Shown here: positions 51,274-61,206 of the stretch, piece after piece
How the letters are laid out: each line of letters starts with the position of its first letter
Numbering within the stretch: position 1 is the stretch's first letter
Assembly: GCF_014201805.1 (NCBI RefSeq)
Contig: NZ_JACHFK010000003.1
Coordinates: 310,001 to 374,000 of the forward strand
Length of the DNA stretch: 64,000 bases
Source: Deinococcus metalli
GTDB lineage: Bacteria > Deinococcota > Deinococci > Deinococcales > Deinococcaceae
Direction of reading: 5' to 3'
Made by a program: the position numbers and the translations under genes
The notes under the pieces: model-generated
What the model was told of the DNA's origin: nothing
What the model saw: only the letters and a program-made list of their open reading frames with translations
Databases searched by the model: none

Positions 51274-51645
51274 ATGGCCGAGCCGTCCGCGGACCCCGAT
51301 GCCGACCTGAGCCTCGACGTCTATGCCGCCCAGCTCCGCCTGGACCACCGGGACGCCGCCGCCCAGGCCAAGGCCCTCGCCGCCCGTGTGGCTGACCACC
51401 CGCACCGCCCAGGGCGGGTGGCCGTTCGGCGGCAGGGCGCTGAAGAAACTGCGGGTTGCGCTGGACGGCGACCACCTTCAGATCGTGGTGCAGGGCGGCC
51501 ACGTGCACCACCGCACCGTGCACCACGTCGGCGGCATCGATCTCGCCCACCACGAGATCACCAGGAGGAGTGGATGCAGCGCGTCGCACACGTCCTCGCC
51601 CGGCAGTCCGCGCGGCTGGACGCGCAGGGCCCCGCCCCCCTCTAA
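51274..51645 (+). pseudogene. Frameshifted gene of unknown function (two compensating shifts)
   Basis: A protein of about 123 residues can be read only by changing frame twice. ATG 51274 gives MAEPSADPDADLSLDVYAAQ to about AARVADH (near 51398). The next frame gives RTAQGGWPFGGRALKK to HHEIT (near 51560). The first frame then resumes as QEEWMQRVAHVLARQSARL to a TAA at 51645. One extra C near 51397 and one missing C near 51560 would restore it. Composition and codon use look genuinely coding in all three parts. Either a recent decay or two sequencing errors. Family unknown. It lies just upstream of a YbjQ-like gene. Confidence 0.65.
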
Positions 51646-51669
51646 GCGCCCGCGCCCCCAGGAGGCCCC

Positions 51670-52038
51670 ATGGCCGTCAGTCAGGAAACGACCCTGCGCC
51701 TCGACGAGAACCGCCGCGACCTGTTCACCAGCGACCTGAGCGTCTCCGAATTCCTGCTGCTGGAGGACCTCGGCTACCAGCCGATCGGGCTGGCGATGGG
51801 CACCAGCGTCTACCACCTGGGCGTGCAGAACGCCCGCTGGCGGCAGAGTGTGGAACTGGACGTGCTGACGCAGGCCATGTACAGCGCCCGGCACCTCGCC
51901 ATGACCCGCATGCAGGAGGAAGCCCGCCGGGCCGGCGCGACCGGCATCGTGGGCGTGCAGGTCAGCGAACACAGCCGCATGTGGGACAACCACGTCTTCG
52001 AGTTCCTGGCGGTGGGCCCCGGGATTCGCCGCGCGTAG
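51670..52038 (+). CDS. YbjQ-like (heavy-metal-binding domain) protein
   Basis: 122 residues. The C-terminal half (MYSARHLAMTRMQEEARRAGATGIVGVQVSEHSRMWDNHVFEFLAVGPGI in motif terms: RMQEEARRAGATGIVGVQ) fits the YbjQ/UPF0145 family, with a longer N-terminus. These small proteins form pentamers and were named for similarity to metal-binding domains; function is unknown. AGGAGG 4-5 nt before the ATG supports the start. It lies 24 nt after the frameshifted gene, so the two were probably an operon. A second family member is at 61981-62301. Confidence 0.75.
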   Translation: MAVSQETTLRLDENRRDLFTSDLSVSEFLLLEDLGYQPIGLAMGTSVYHLGVQNARWRQSVELDVLTQAMYSARHLAMTRMQEEARRAGATGIVGVQVSEHSRMWDNHVFEFLAVGPGIRRA

Positions 52039-52103
52039 ACTGCCGCGGCGACCCTCCACACGACCCTGAGCCTCACGCTGGCGCGTCCCGGTATCCTGCG
52101 CGC

Positions 52104-52346
52104 ATGACGCTCGTGCTGGGCTACGTTGGCGCGGCCTGCCTGCTCGCGGGCGGCGTGGGCTGGGGCGCACAGGTCTCGCGGCGGGGCGTGACGGCACCGA
52201 TGCTGGCCCTGACCACGCTCCTGACCGGCGTCGGTCTGACCCTGAGCGCCCGGGCGTTCCTGGCCGGGGCGGACCTGCCCCTCACGCTCGGGGTGGTCGG
52301 GGCGCTCGCCGGGGCCGCGCTGATGGTGTTCACGCCGCGGGACTGA
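52104..52346 (+). CDS. Small hypothetical membrane protein
   Basis: 80 residues with three hydrophobic segments (about 3-22, 29-50 and 58-75). Family not recognised. TATCCT (52092-52097) lies 6 nt before the ATG, so a leaderless mRNA is likely and the gene is credible despite its size. It is convergent with the LuxR-type regulator gene. Confidence 0.65.
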   Translation: MTLVLGYVGAACLLAGGVGWGAQVSRRGVTAPMLALTTLLTGVGLTLSARAFLAGADLPLTLGVVGALAGAALMVFTPRD

Positions 52347-52377
52347 CGGTGCGGCGTGACGCGGCCGGGCACCGCCG

Positions 52378-52980
52378 TCACAGCCAGCCCTTCTCCCGCG
52401 CGGTGCGGGCGGCCTCCACGCGGGTCTCCGCGCCGAGCTTCCCGATGGCCTCCGACAGGTAGTTGCGCACCGTGCCCTCGGACAGGCCCAGCGTGGCGGC
52501 GATGGCGGCGGTGCTCGCGCCGCCCTCGGCCGCGCGCAGCACCTGCCGCTCGCGGTCGGTCAGCGGATCGCTGTCGCCCCACGCCTCGGCTGCCAGCTGC
52601 GGGTCGATGGCCCGCCCGCCCGCGTGCACGCGCCGGATGGCGTCCGCGAGTTCGCTGGCCGGCGCGTCCTTGAGCAGGTATCCGCGCGCCCCCACGTCCA
52701 GCGCGCGGCGCAGGTACCCACCCCGGCCGAAGGTCGTGACGATCACCACCCGCGTGCCGGGCAGTTCGCGCGCCACCCGCGCCGCGAGGTCCAGGCCGCT
52801 CACGCGCGGCATCTCGATGTCCGTGACCAGCACGTCCGGCTTCAGGGCCAGCGCCCGTTCCCACGCCGCCTCGCCGTCCGGCGCGCCGCCCACGACCTCC
52901 AGGTCGTCCTCCAGCGACAGCAGCGCCGTCAGCGCCCCCAGCACCAGCGCCTGGTCCTCCGCGAGCAGGATGCGGATCAC
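52378..52980 (-). CDS. NarL/LuxR-family response regulator
   Basis: 200 residues. Receiver with acidic pocket EDQ, phospho-acceptor Asp in DVLVTDIEMPRVSG (about residue 54), Lys in YLLKDAPASELADAI. A LuxR-type helix-turn-helix follows (LTDRERQVLRAAEGGASTAAIAATLGLSEGTVRNYLSEAIGKL in motif terms: LSEGTVRNYLSEA). It is 10 nt after its kinase gene. Similar pairs (DesKR, YvfTU) control membrane-linked ABC exporters encoded alongside, as here. Confidence 0.94.
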   Translation of the reverse strand: MIRILLAEDQALVLGALTALLSLEDDLEVVGGAPDGEAAWERALALKPDVLVTDIEMPRVSGLDLAARVARELPGTRVVIVTTFGRGGYLRRALDVGARGYLLKDAPASELADAIRRVHAGGRAIDPQLAAEAWGDSDPLTDRERQVLRAAEGGASTAAIAATLGLSEGTVRNYLSEAIGKLGAETRVEAARTAREKGWL

Positions 52981-52990
52981 GGTGCCCCCC

Positions 52991-54118
52991 TCACGCCGTC
53001 ACCAGACCCGTGACCGCCACGCCGCCGTCCTCGCCGGGCAGCGTGGCGGTCAGGGTGGTGCCGCGCGTGCCGTCGCGCTCCAGCGTGCCGCCGATGGCGC
53101 GCAGGCGTTCGCGCATGCCGGTCAGGCCGCTGCCCTCGGGGGATGTGCCGCCCACGCCGTCGTCGCGGATCACCAGCCGCCACCCGCGCCCCTGCGGCGT
53201 GAGGGTCACGGTGACCTCGTGTGCGCGGGCGTGCCGGACGACGTTCGTGACCGCCTCGCGCAGCAGCATGGCGGCGGTGTGCTCGGTCGCGGCGGGCAGG
53301 GCCGGCAGGGCGTGCGTGACGGTCAGGGTCACGCCGGCCGTGTCCAGCGCGACCTTGGCGCGGGCGAGTTCCGCGCTCAGGCCGCTGCCCCGGTACCCGC
53401 TGACCGCGGAGCGCACCTCCGACAGCGCCTCACGCGAGATGCGTTCGACCTCGCGGATCTCGGCGGCGGCGCGGGCCGGGTCGCGTTCGGCCAGCTTGCC
53501 CGCCAGTTCGCTCTTCAGCACGATCACGCTGAGGGTGTGGCCCAGCAGGTCGTGCAGGTCACGGGCAATGCGTTCGCGCTCCGCGTCGGCGGCGAGGCGC
53601 TCCTTTTCGGCCTGCACCTGGACGAGCCGCGCGTCGGCGATGTTGCGGCGGAACGACGCGTGGTTCGCGTACGCGGCGACCAGCGTGAACACCATGTTCG
53701 GCGCGAGCCACGCTAGGTCGTCCAGCGTGTACTGCCCGCCCCAGAACGGCACCAGCATGACCGCCACGTTCAGGACTGCCAGCCACAGCGCCGCCCCCAC
53801 CCGGGCCTGGTACCCGATGATGCTGCCGCCGTAGATCAGGAACGCGGTCGCGCCGCCGCCCGTGACCGGCCACAGCAGAACGTACGCCACCAGCGCGTAT
53901 GCCCAGCCGGCCAGCGCCCAGCCGGTCGTGTGCTCGGGGTCGCGGTAGAAGAACACCCGCGCGTATAGCGCCACGAAGCCCGCCGTGATTCCCCAGAACA
54001 GCGCCCACTGCGCCGCGGGCCGCGGGTGTTCGAAAAAGCCGATGACCGGGTAGGTCAGGAACACCAGCCACAGCAGCGGGAACCACGCCCACACCGCCCT
54101 GCGCTGCGCCGCCTTCAT
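52991..54118 (-). CDS. DesK-type membrane histidine kinase
   Basis: 375 residues. About five to six membrane helices in the first 165 residues with almost no periplasmic domain. A linker coiled coil then leads to HisKA_3 with phospho-acceptor in ERERIARDLHDLLGHTLSVI and HATPase with GSGLTGMRERL. Such kinases sense membrane state or drugs acting on it. ATG 54118 follows minus-strand TACCCT (complement of 54126-54131) by 7 nt. Together with the hairpin upstream this makes kinase-regulator a separate unit from the ABC genes. Confidence 0.92.
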   Translation of the reverse strand: MKAAQRRAVWAWFPLLWLVFLTYPVIGFFEHPRPAAQWALFWGITAGFVALYARVFFYRDPEHTTGWALAGWAYALVAYVLLWPVTGGGATAFLIYGGSIIGYQARVGAALWLAVLNVAVMLVPFWGGQYTLDDLAWLAPNMVFTLVAAYANHASFRRNIADARLVQVQAEKERLAADAERERIARDLHDLLGHTLSVIVLKSELAGKLAERDPARAAAEIREVERISREALSEVRSAVSGYRGSGLSAELARAKVALDTAGVTLTVTHALPALPAATEHTAAMLLREAVTNVVRHARAHEVTVTLTPQGRGWRLVIRDDGVGGTSPEGSGLTGMRERLRAIGGTLERDGTRGTTLTATLPGEDGGVAVTGLVTA

Positions 54119-54130
54119 GCCCACCAGGGT

Positions 54131-54160
54131 ACCCTCCCCGCACCTGTTGGCGGGGAGGGT
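54131..54160 (-). terminator. Hairpin between ABC permease and kinase genes
   Basis: A perfect 11-bp stem (ACCCTCCCCGC / GCGGGGAGGGT) with an 8-nt loop. It lies 17 nt after the permease stop and its last base touches the kinase -10 element, so termination and re-initiation are packed together. Confidence 0.6.
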
Positions 54161-54177
54161 CCGGTGGCCGGGGCCGG

Positions 54178-54992
<815 letters not shown>

Positions 54993-54996
<4 letters not shown>

Positions 54997-55898
54997 GCGA
55001 TCACGTCCTTGGGGGCCTGGGCGGCGGTGAGGGAGAGGAAGGCGTCCTCCAGGCTGGCGCGGCTGACCTCCAGTTCGGTAAACGGCGTGCCCTGCTGAAC
55101 CAGTGCGGTGAGCAGCGCTTCGGGCATGCGGGTGCGCAGGTCGGCGTGTCCGTGGGCGTCCACGTCGGCCGTGTCCACGCCCGGCAGGCGGCGAAGCTCG
55201 GCCAGCACCAGATCCGACGTGAAGCGCACCCGCGCGCCGCCCGCCTGGGAGCGCAGCTGTTCCGGCGTACCGTCCGCCAGCACCGCGCCCGCGTTCATCA
55301 CGACCACGCGGTCCGCGGCGCGCTCCGCTTCCTCCAGGTAATGCGTGGTGAGCAGGATGGTGCGGCCGGCGTCCTTCAGGTCCGTCACGGCCGCCCAGAA
55401 GGCCTGACGGCTCTGCGCGTCCATGCCGGTCGTCGGCTCGTCGATCAGCAGCACCTGCGGGTTGCCCACCACGGCCAGCGCGAAGGCCAGCCGCCGCTTC
55501 TGCCCGCCGGACAGCGCACCTGCGCGGCGCCCGGCCACGCTGCCCAGGTCCGCCAGTGCGAGCGCCTGCGCCGTGCCCAGCGGGGCCGGATAGAAGCGCG
55601 CGAACAGCTCCACCGCCTCGCGCACCGTCAGGGCGGGCGGCAGGGCGCTCTCCTGCGGCATCGAGCCGATGCGGCGGCGCACGTCGTCCTGCCGGGGGTT
55701 GCCGCCCAGCACGCGCACCTGCCCGGCCGTGGGCGCGCCCAGGCCCAGCATCAGCGAGATCGCGGTGGTCTTGCCGGCCCCGTTCGGCCCCAGCAGCGCC
55801 GTCAGTTCACCGGCGCGGATGTCCAGGGTCAGGCCGCGCAGCGCCGTGACCTTCCCGAAGGTCTTGTCCACGCCCGTCAGCTCGATCGCGTTCGTCAT
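54993..55898 (-). CDS. ABC exporter ATP-binding protein
   Basis: 301 residues. Walker A GPNGAGKT (about residues 35-42), signature GALSGGQKRRLAFALAVVGNP, Walker B QVLLIDEPTTGMD, and H-loop in ILLTTHYLEEAE. The C-terminal 75 residues are typical of drug and lipid exporter ATPases. ATG 55898 follows minus-strand CACCCT (complement of 55905-55910) by 6 nt. The gene forms an exporter with the downstream permease. Confidence 0.94.
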
Positions 55899-56036
55899 GC
55901 CCACAGGGTGCGCCGGTGACCGCTGCGGCTGTAGTGCTCGGTGTCAGGCGCGCGGGGTGACAGGTGTCATATCGGCCCGGTCGGCAGGGCGCCGGTGCGG
56001 CGCTGGGCTGGCCGGAGGTCGGGCACGCGGCCCCGC

Positions 56037-56447
56037 TCAGCGGGCGATGTCCACCCGGAAGTCCTCGCGGTACTCGGTGACGTTGTTGGCGCTGTCGTAG
56101 ACCTGCACGGTCACGGTGTGCGCGCCGTTGTCCTGCGCGGTGAAGTACTTGGCGTACGAGTTGTACGCGGTGCCGTCCTTCACGAAGGCCTTGCCGTCGA
56201 TGGTCAGCACGACCTCGGCCACGTTCACGTCGTCACGGGTGGAGAGCTGGAAGAACACGTTGCCCTCCTCGCGCAGCGTCTGGGGGAACATCATCATGCT
56301 CACCTTCGGCGCCTGCGTGTCGGCCCGGGCAGCCGCGCCCGGCACTGCCTGGGCACTGGGGGCCGGCGCGGGCGTCTGCATGCTGCCGCAGCTGGTGGCG
56401 AACACGGCGATCACGGCGATGACGGCGGAGATGACGGGTGCGTTCAT
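56037..56447 (-). CDS. Small lipoprotein with Ig-like domain
   Basis: 136 residues. Signal with lipobox-like VFATSC (Cys near residue 20), a Pro/Ala-rich spacer, then an Ig-like beta domain (PKVSMMMFPQTLREEGNVFFQL, VAEVVLTIDGKAF, HTVTVQVYDSANNVTEYRED). It resembles domains found in adhesins and polysaccharide enzymes, but stands alone. ATG 56447 gives a normal signal peptide. CTGGAG before the start may be the ribosome site. Function unknown. Confidence 0.75.
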   Translation of the reverse strand: MNAPVISAVIAVIAVFATSCGSMQTPAPAPSAQAVPGAAARADTQAPKVSMMMFPQTLREEGNVFFQLSTRDDVNVAEVVLTIDGKAFVKDGTAYNSYAKYFTAQDNGAHTVTVQVYDSANNVTEYREDFRVDIAR

Positions 56448-57188
56448 GATGGACTCCAGGGAACACGGCCACGACCCCGGACAGGCGGATGGCCGCGCGG
56501 GTGGGTCGGTGGAAGGGCAGAGCACGCCACGCCGGTCGTCGGGGACGCCGGGGGTGCTGTACACAGCGGTGGGGCCGGGACGGAACGCCCGGACAGGCCT
56601 GCGATGACGCCGCCTTTGCGGTCGCGTCAGAGGCGCGGGATCACGGCAGGTGCTGGCTGGCCGCGGCCGTCAGGCGCGCGCAGGGGCACCGCAGTGGATC
56701 GGAGGGTGGGGGGACAGCCGGAGCGTGTCGATGCATCTGAGAACTCCTCGTGCAGCCGGAGCCGCAGAGTATGGAGCCAGGTCCTGTGCACAGGGCAGGG
56801 GACAGGGCGGTCGAAAAGCCGGTCGCACCACTAGCTCCACGCGTCCCAGGTGCCCGCATACAGGACGACGCTTCATCGCTTCTTCCCGCCTGATGTTCTT
56901 CAGCGAGGCTTTGATGTTGCCGTACGGCCTCTTACAGCCGTGGCACCGCCGGCTCCGGCCGCCCTTCATGACCGGACCCGGCCCTTCATGAACATCCGGT
57001 GGCCTCCGGACGGTCTGGGGGTCGAGGCAGGGTTTTCTGCACCTGGAGCGGGATTTCCGGGCAATGTGGGAGTGGCCGCCCGGTGCGCGAACGCTGGCGA
57101 CCGGGCGGGCCGCATGAAGACCAGTCTTCGCGCAGATGCCGGCGACGTGTCAGACACATCGACATGGATGGTCGATCCCGCCGCGGCC
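56448..57188. other. Gene-free interval of 741 bp
   Basis: I find no convincing gene here. Open frames lack a ribosome site, a leaderless -10 and any familiar motif. The part near 56860-56960 is less GC-rich than its surroundings. It could be decayed coding DNA or the untranslated region shared by the lipoprotein and nos genes. Confidence 0.5.
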
Positions 57189-58280
57189 TCAGTGGAACGG
57201 GCAGCCGACCCGGACCGGGGCATCCCACGGCGCGGGCACCCGCTCGAAGTTCGGCGTGTCCTCGCGGTCGTCATAGGCGCGGTGCCACACGGGCGTCGTG
57301 GCGGGCGACACGGGCGGAATCAGCCACGACCAGCGCCCGCGCACGCCGCGTCCGGCCCGGGCCTCGCGCGCCTCGAAGCGCGTGAACTGCCGCGTCACGG
57401 TGTGGTGATCGACCACCTTCACGCCCGCCGCCGCGAAGGACTCCAGCACCGCCACGTTCAGTTCCACCAGCGCCCGGTCGCGCCACAGCGTCCGCTCGCG
57501 GCGCGTGTCCAGGCCCAGGGCCGCCGCCACCCGCGGCAGCAGGTCGTAGCGGTCCGCGTCCGCGAGGTTGCGCGCGGCGATCTCCGTCTGCACGTACCAG
57601 CCGTTGAACGCACACGCCAGCCGTACGCCGCCCACGTTCAGGTCCATGTCGCTGATGACCGGCAGGGCGTGCCACTTCACGCCCAGCGCCCCGATCCCGG
57701 GGTAATCCGGGTGCGTGATGGGCACCTCGTGCACGGCGTCCGCGGGCAGCTCGAAAAGCTCGGTGCGCCGCCCCGACTGGATGGCGATGGGCAGCACGTC
57801 GAACGGCGTGCCCGCTCCACCGGCCCAGCCGAGCGAGCGCAGGAACGCGGTCAGGCGCAGGTTCACCGGATCGCCCGTGACCGTGCCGTCCGCGTTCGGG
57901 TACGCGGCGTAGCGGATGAGTTGCGGGTTCAGGACACGCACGCCCGGCGCGAACACGCTGATCCGCGGGCGGATCGCCCCGCCGGCGAACGCGCCGTGCA
58001 GGTGCTCGATCAGGTGCGCGGCCACCTCGGCGGGGTCGGTCACGCCGCGCAGGTCGTGCACGTCCAGCGCGGCCCACGGCAGGCGGCCCACGCAGCGCGT
58101 GGAGTTGCGCCACGCCACCCGCGCCGCGAAGGCCAGCTCCTCGGCCGTGGGCGTGAACCCCTGCGCGCGGACCGCCTCCAGCCGGGCGTCCAGCCCCGGC
58201 CGGCGCCGTTCCGCGTGGAACTGGGTCAGGAAGGCGGCCGCGTCCTGGTCCAGGGTGGCGGGGGTGGGCGCGGCGGTCAT
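57189..58280 (-). CDS. nos: Bacterial nitric oxide synthase oxygenase
   Basis: 363 residues. The heme-thiolate Cys63 lies in WRNSTRCVGR, a hallmark of NOS. Substrate-site segments follow: LPIAIQSGRRTELFELP, GVKWHALPVISDMDLNVGG, and FNGWYVQTEI with the catalytic Glu. C-terminal WSWLIPPVSPATTPVWH is the pterin/dimer region. It oxidises L-arginine to NO and citrulline with reductants supplied by others, since no reductase domain is present. TACGGT (complement of 58287-58292) lies 6 nt before ATG 58280. Deinococcus NOS is known to act with a tryptophanyl-tRNA synthetase; none is nearby. Confidence 0.97.
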   Translation of the reverse strand: MTAAPTPATLDQDAAAFLTQFHAERRRPGLDARLEAVRAQGFTPTAEELAFAARVAWRNSTRCVGRLPWAALDVHDLRGVTDPAEVAAHLIEHLHGAFAGGAIRPRISVFAPGVRVLNPQLIRYAAYPNADGTVTGDPVNLRLTAFLRSLGWAGGAGTPFDVLPIAIQSGRRTELFELPADAVHEVPITHPDYPGIGALGVKWHALPVISDMDLNVGGVRLACAFNGWYVQTEIAARNLADADRYDLLPRVAAALGLDTRRERTLWRDRALVELNVAVLESFAAAGVKVVDHHTVTRQFTRFEAREARAGRGVRGRWSWLIPPVSPATTPVWHRAYDDREDTPNFERVPAPWDAPVRVGCPFH

Positions 58281-58403
58281 GGCGCCACCGTAGCGGGGGC
58301 GGCGCGGGGAAATGTCCCCGGAGGCAGCGCCGCGCCCTGGCCTGTGCCCCAACCCCTGCGCAGTGCCCTAGCCTCCGCGCCGGTCCCCGCATGCCGGACT
58401 CGC

Positions 58404-58409
58404 TACAGT
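58404..58409 (+). promoter_or_regulatory. thrC: Probable -10 of thrC
   Basis: TACAGT lies 58 nt before the ATG. GGGAGG at 58464 region gives thrC a conventional ribosome site, so the gene has a leader of about 50 nt. No clear -35. Confidence 0.4.
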
Positions 58410-58467
58410 GACCGCACCGGCCGCGCTCCGCCCCCGGGCAGGAGCCGGCGCACGGGAGGCTGAACGC

Positions 58468-59895
58468 ATGAAGTACGTTTCCACGCGCGGCATCACGACC
58501 CTGGGCCGCTTCACCGACGTCCTGCTGATGGGCCTCGCCCCGGACGGCGGGCTGGCCATGCCGGAACGCGTTCCGACATTCAGCGCCCAGGAACTCGAGG
58601 GCCTGCGGCATCTGGAGTACCCGGACCTGGCGTACCGGATCATGCGCCCCTTCATCGACGACGTGCCGGACGCCGACCTGCGCCGCATCCTGCGCGACAC
58701 GTACACCCCGGCCGTGTTCCACAGCAAGGACATCACCCCGCTGACTCCACTGGGATCTTCGGGGCTGTACCTGCTGGAACTGTCGAACGGGCCGTCGCTG
58801 GCGTTCAAGGACGTGGCGATGCAGTTCCTGGGGCACATGTTCGAGTACGTGCTGGAGGCTCGGGGCGAACACCTGAACATCCTGGGCGCGACCTCGGGAG
58901 ACACGGGCTCGGCCGCCGAGTACGCCATGCTCGGCAAGGGGCGCGTGAACGTGTTCATGCTCTCGCCACACGGCCGCATGAGCGCGTTCCAGCAGGCGCA
59001 GATGTACTCGCTGGCGGAGCCGAACATCTTCAACATCGCCCTTCAGGGCGTGTTCGATGACTGCCAGGACCTCGTGAAGGCCGTGAACGCCGATCACGGC
59101 TTCAAGGCCCGCTTCGACATCGGCGCGGTGAACTCCATCAACTGGGCGCGGGTGCTGGCGCAGGCCGTGTACTACTTCAAGGCCTACTTCGCCCTGAACC
59201 TCCCCGCCGGTGCCGAGGCCGACTTCAGCGTGCCGTCGGGCAACTTCGGCAACGTCTTCGCCGGGTACCTCGCCCGGCGCATGGGCCTGCCCATCGGGCA
59301 GCTGATCGTCGCCAGCAACGAGAACGACGTGTTGCACGAATTCTTCTCGACCGGCGTGTACCACGTCCGCCCGGCCGAGCGGGTCGCGGCCACGTCCAGC
59401 CCCAGCATGGACATCGGCAAGGCCAGCAATTTCGAGCGCTACCTCTACGCCATCACCGGCAACGACGCCCCGCAGACGCACGGCTGGTGGGGCGAGGTCG
59501 GCCAGGGCCGCCCCGTGGACCTGCGCGGCACGCCCCACTGGGACGCCGTGAAGGCCAGTGGCCTGCGCGGAGGGCGCAGTACCCACGCCGACCGCCTGAA
59601 CACCATCCGGCGCCTCGACCAGACGTACGGCCGCCTGATCGATCCGCACACCGCCGACGGCGTGCTGGTGGGCGAGGTTTACCGCCGCCCCGGCGTGCCG
59701 ATGGTGTGCCTGGAGACCGCGCTGCCCGCCAAGTTCGAGGAGACCGTGCAGGAGGCCGTGGGCCGCCTGCCGGAGCGCCCGGAGCGGTTCGAGGGCATCG
59801 AGCGGCTCGACAAGCACTTCGACGTGCTGCCGAACGACGTCGAGACCCTCAAGGCGTACATCGCGCAGAAGCTGGCGGGCAGGGCCCAGGGCTGA
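58468..59895 (+). CDS. thrC: Threonine synthase
   Basis: 475 residues, PLP fold type II, long (enterobacterial) type. N-terminal MKYVSTRGITTLGRFTDVLLMGLAPDGGLAMP, PLP-binding Lys in PSLAFKDVAMQFLG (about residue 113), LGATSGDTGSAAEYAM, and SGNFGNVFAGYLARRMGLPI are diagnostic. It converts O-phosphohomoserine to threonine. ATG 58468 is chosen by GGGAGG 9 nt upstream. Homoserine dehydrogenase is at 13612-14574; homoserine kinase is not in the window. Confidence 0.97.
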   Translation: MKYVSTRGITTLGRFTDVLLMGLAPDGGLAMPERVPTFSAQELEGLRHLEYPDLAYRIMRPFIDDVPDADLRRILRDTYTPAVFHSKDITPLTPLGSSGLYLLELSNGPSLAFKDVAMQFLGHMFEYVLEARGEHLNILGATSGDTGSAAEYAMLGKGRVNVFMLSPHGRMSAFQQAQMYSLAEPNIFNIALQGVFDDCQDLVKAVNADHGFKARFDIGAVNSINWARVLAQAVYYFKAYFALNLPAGAEADFSVPSGNFGNVFAGYLARRMGLPIGQLIVASNENDVLHEFFSTGVYHVRPAERVAATSSPSMDIGKASNFERYLYAITGNDAPQTHGWWGEVGQGRPVDLRGTPHWDAVKASGLRGGRSTHADRLNTIRRLDQTYGRLIDPHTADGVLVGEVYRRPGVPMVCLETALPAKFEETVQEAVGRLPERPERFEGIERLDKHFDVLPNDVETLKAYIAQKLAGRAQG

Positions 59896-59920
59896 GCGGA
59901 CGTTCCGGCCGACGCTGACC

Positions 59921-60199
59921 ATGGGGCATCCAGCACTCGCCGCCGGTGTCCAGCTGCTGGTGATGGTCGCCGTTTTCCTGCTGGTGGGAGAGCGGCGGTT
60001 CGCTTCTGTCTACGGCAGTCTGCTCGGGACCGGCCTCGCGCTGTTCGGCGCGTGGTGGGTCGCCGTGAACTGGCGGCGGTTCCGGGCACACCGTCTGCGG
60101 GTCGGGTGGGCGGTCGTGGCCGTGCTGGCCTCCGGCACGGGCTTGACCTGTTTCGGCCTGTTCTTGCTGTGGAGGGCCCTGAGTGGGCAGCTGCGTTGA
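59921..60199 (+). CDS. Small hypothetical membrane protein
   Basis: 92 residues with three membrane helices (about 6-23, 29-48 and 62-84) and basic connecting loops. Family not recognised. It lies 25 nt after thrC on the same strand and may be carried on its mRNA; there is no strong ribosome site. The next gene has its own promoter. Confidence 0.6.
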   Translation: MGHPALAAGVQLLVMVAVFLLVGERRFASVYGSLLGTGLALFGAWWVAVNWRRFRAHRLRVGWAVVAVLASGTGLTCFGLFLLWRALSGQLR

Positions 60200-60226
60200 C
60201 GCGGCTCGGCGCGCCGCCCCTACACT
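60196..60226 (+). promoter_or_regulatory. Promoter of the potassium channel gene
   Basis: TTGACG (60196-60201), 19-nt spacer, TACACT (60221-60226), then ATG at 60235 after 8 nt. The -35 overlaps the preceding stop codon. Confidence 0.5.
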
Positions 60227-60234
60227 GACTTCAG

Positions 60235-61206
60235 ATGGATCGCCGTCGCCTGAGCCTGCTGCTGGCCCTGATCCTGGGGCTGGTGGGCTTCGGCACGGTG
60301 GGGTACCGCGTGCTGGAGGGCTGGAGCTGGCTGGACTGCGTGTTCATGACGGTCATGACCCTGACCACCGTCGGGTACGGTTCGCCGGGGCCACTGCACA
60401 CGGACGGCAAGGTGTTCAGCACACTGCTGATGCTGGTGGGGATCGGGCTGATGCTGTACCTGCTGACCCTGCTGGCCGAGACGGTGGTGCGCGGCCTGAC
60501 CGACCCGGCGTCGGTGCAGCGCCGGAAGGAGCGGAAATTGATACACCTCAGGGGTCACACGGTGGTGTGCGGGTACGGGCAGGTGGGCGAGGCGGTGTGC
60601 GCCGCCCTGCGCGCCGCGAAGCGCGAGGTGGTGGTGATCGACCACCGCCCGGAGCACCTGGCGTGGGCCGAGGCACAGGGCATCCACACGCTGGTGGGCG
60701 ACGCGACCGACGAGGACGTGCTGCGCCGCGCGGGGGCCGAGCGGGCGGCGTCGCTGGTGAGCGTGATCAACTCCGATCCGAGCAACCTGTACGTGGTGCT
60801 GTCCGCCAAGGGCCTGAACCCGCAGCTGCGGGTGATCGCGCGGGCGAGCGACGAGTCGGCGGCCCGCAAGATGCGCCGCGCCGGGGCGGACGAGGTCGTG
60901 AACCCGTACCAGCTGAGCGGCAACCGCATCGCGGCGATGATGCTCGCGCCGCGGCTGGCCCGGCTGCTGAGCGGCGACGTGACCAGCGAGCACTTCGCCG
61001 TGCGCGAGGTCAGCGTGCCGGAGACCCTGGTGGGCCGCACGGTGGCCGACCTGGGCCGCGAGACGGGCGCGCTGGTGGTCGCGGTGTGGCGCGGCGGGCA
61101 CCCGGTCGTGGCCCGCCCCAACGAGGTGTTGCAGACCGGTGACGCGGTGCTGGTGGCGGGCGCGGTGGCGGAGGTGGACGCCGTGGAGGCCGCCCGCCCG
61201 GCGTGA
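60235..61206 (+). CDS. Two-helix potassium channel with RCK (TrkA-N/TrkA-C) domains
   Basis: 323 residues. Two membrane helices (about 6-24 and 60-82) flank a pore helix and selectivity filter TVGYG at 45-49. TrkA-N begins HTVVCGYGQVGEAVCAALRAAKREVVVIDHRPE, with nucleotide-binding GxGxxG as GYGQVG. A TrkA-C domain covers the last 75 residues (VGRTVADLGRETGALVVAVWRGG). Architecture equals MthK-type channels, tetramers gated by a ligand on RCK. Ligand here (Ca2+, NAD(H) or nucleotides) is unknown. A leaderless start is likely. Confidence 0.94.
   Translation: MDRRRLSLLLALILGLVGFGTVGYRVLEGWSWLDCVFMTVMTLTTVGYGSPGPLHTDGKVFSTLLMLVGIGLMLYLLTLLAETVVRGLTDPASVQRRKERKLIHLRGHTVVCGYGQVGEAVCAALRAAKREVVVIDHRPEHLAWAEAQGIHTLVGDATDEDVLRRAGAERAASLVSVINSDPSNLYVVLSAKGLNPQLRVIARASDESAARKMRRAGADEVVNPYQLSGNRIAAMMLAPRLARLLSGDVTSEHFAVREVSVPETLVGRTVADLGRETGALVVAVWRGGHPVVARPNEVLQTGDAVLVAGAVAEVDAVEAARPA

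Noticed and set aside
56650..56991. Open frames on both strands in the gap before nos
   Set aside because: No start signal, no known motif, and unclear codon bias; listed only as a gene-free interval.
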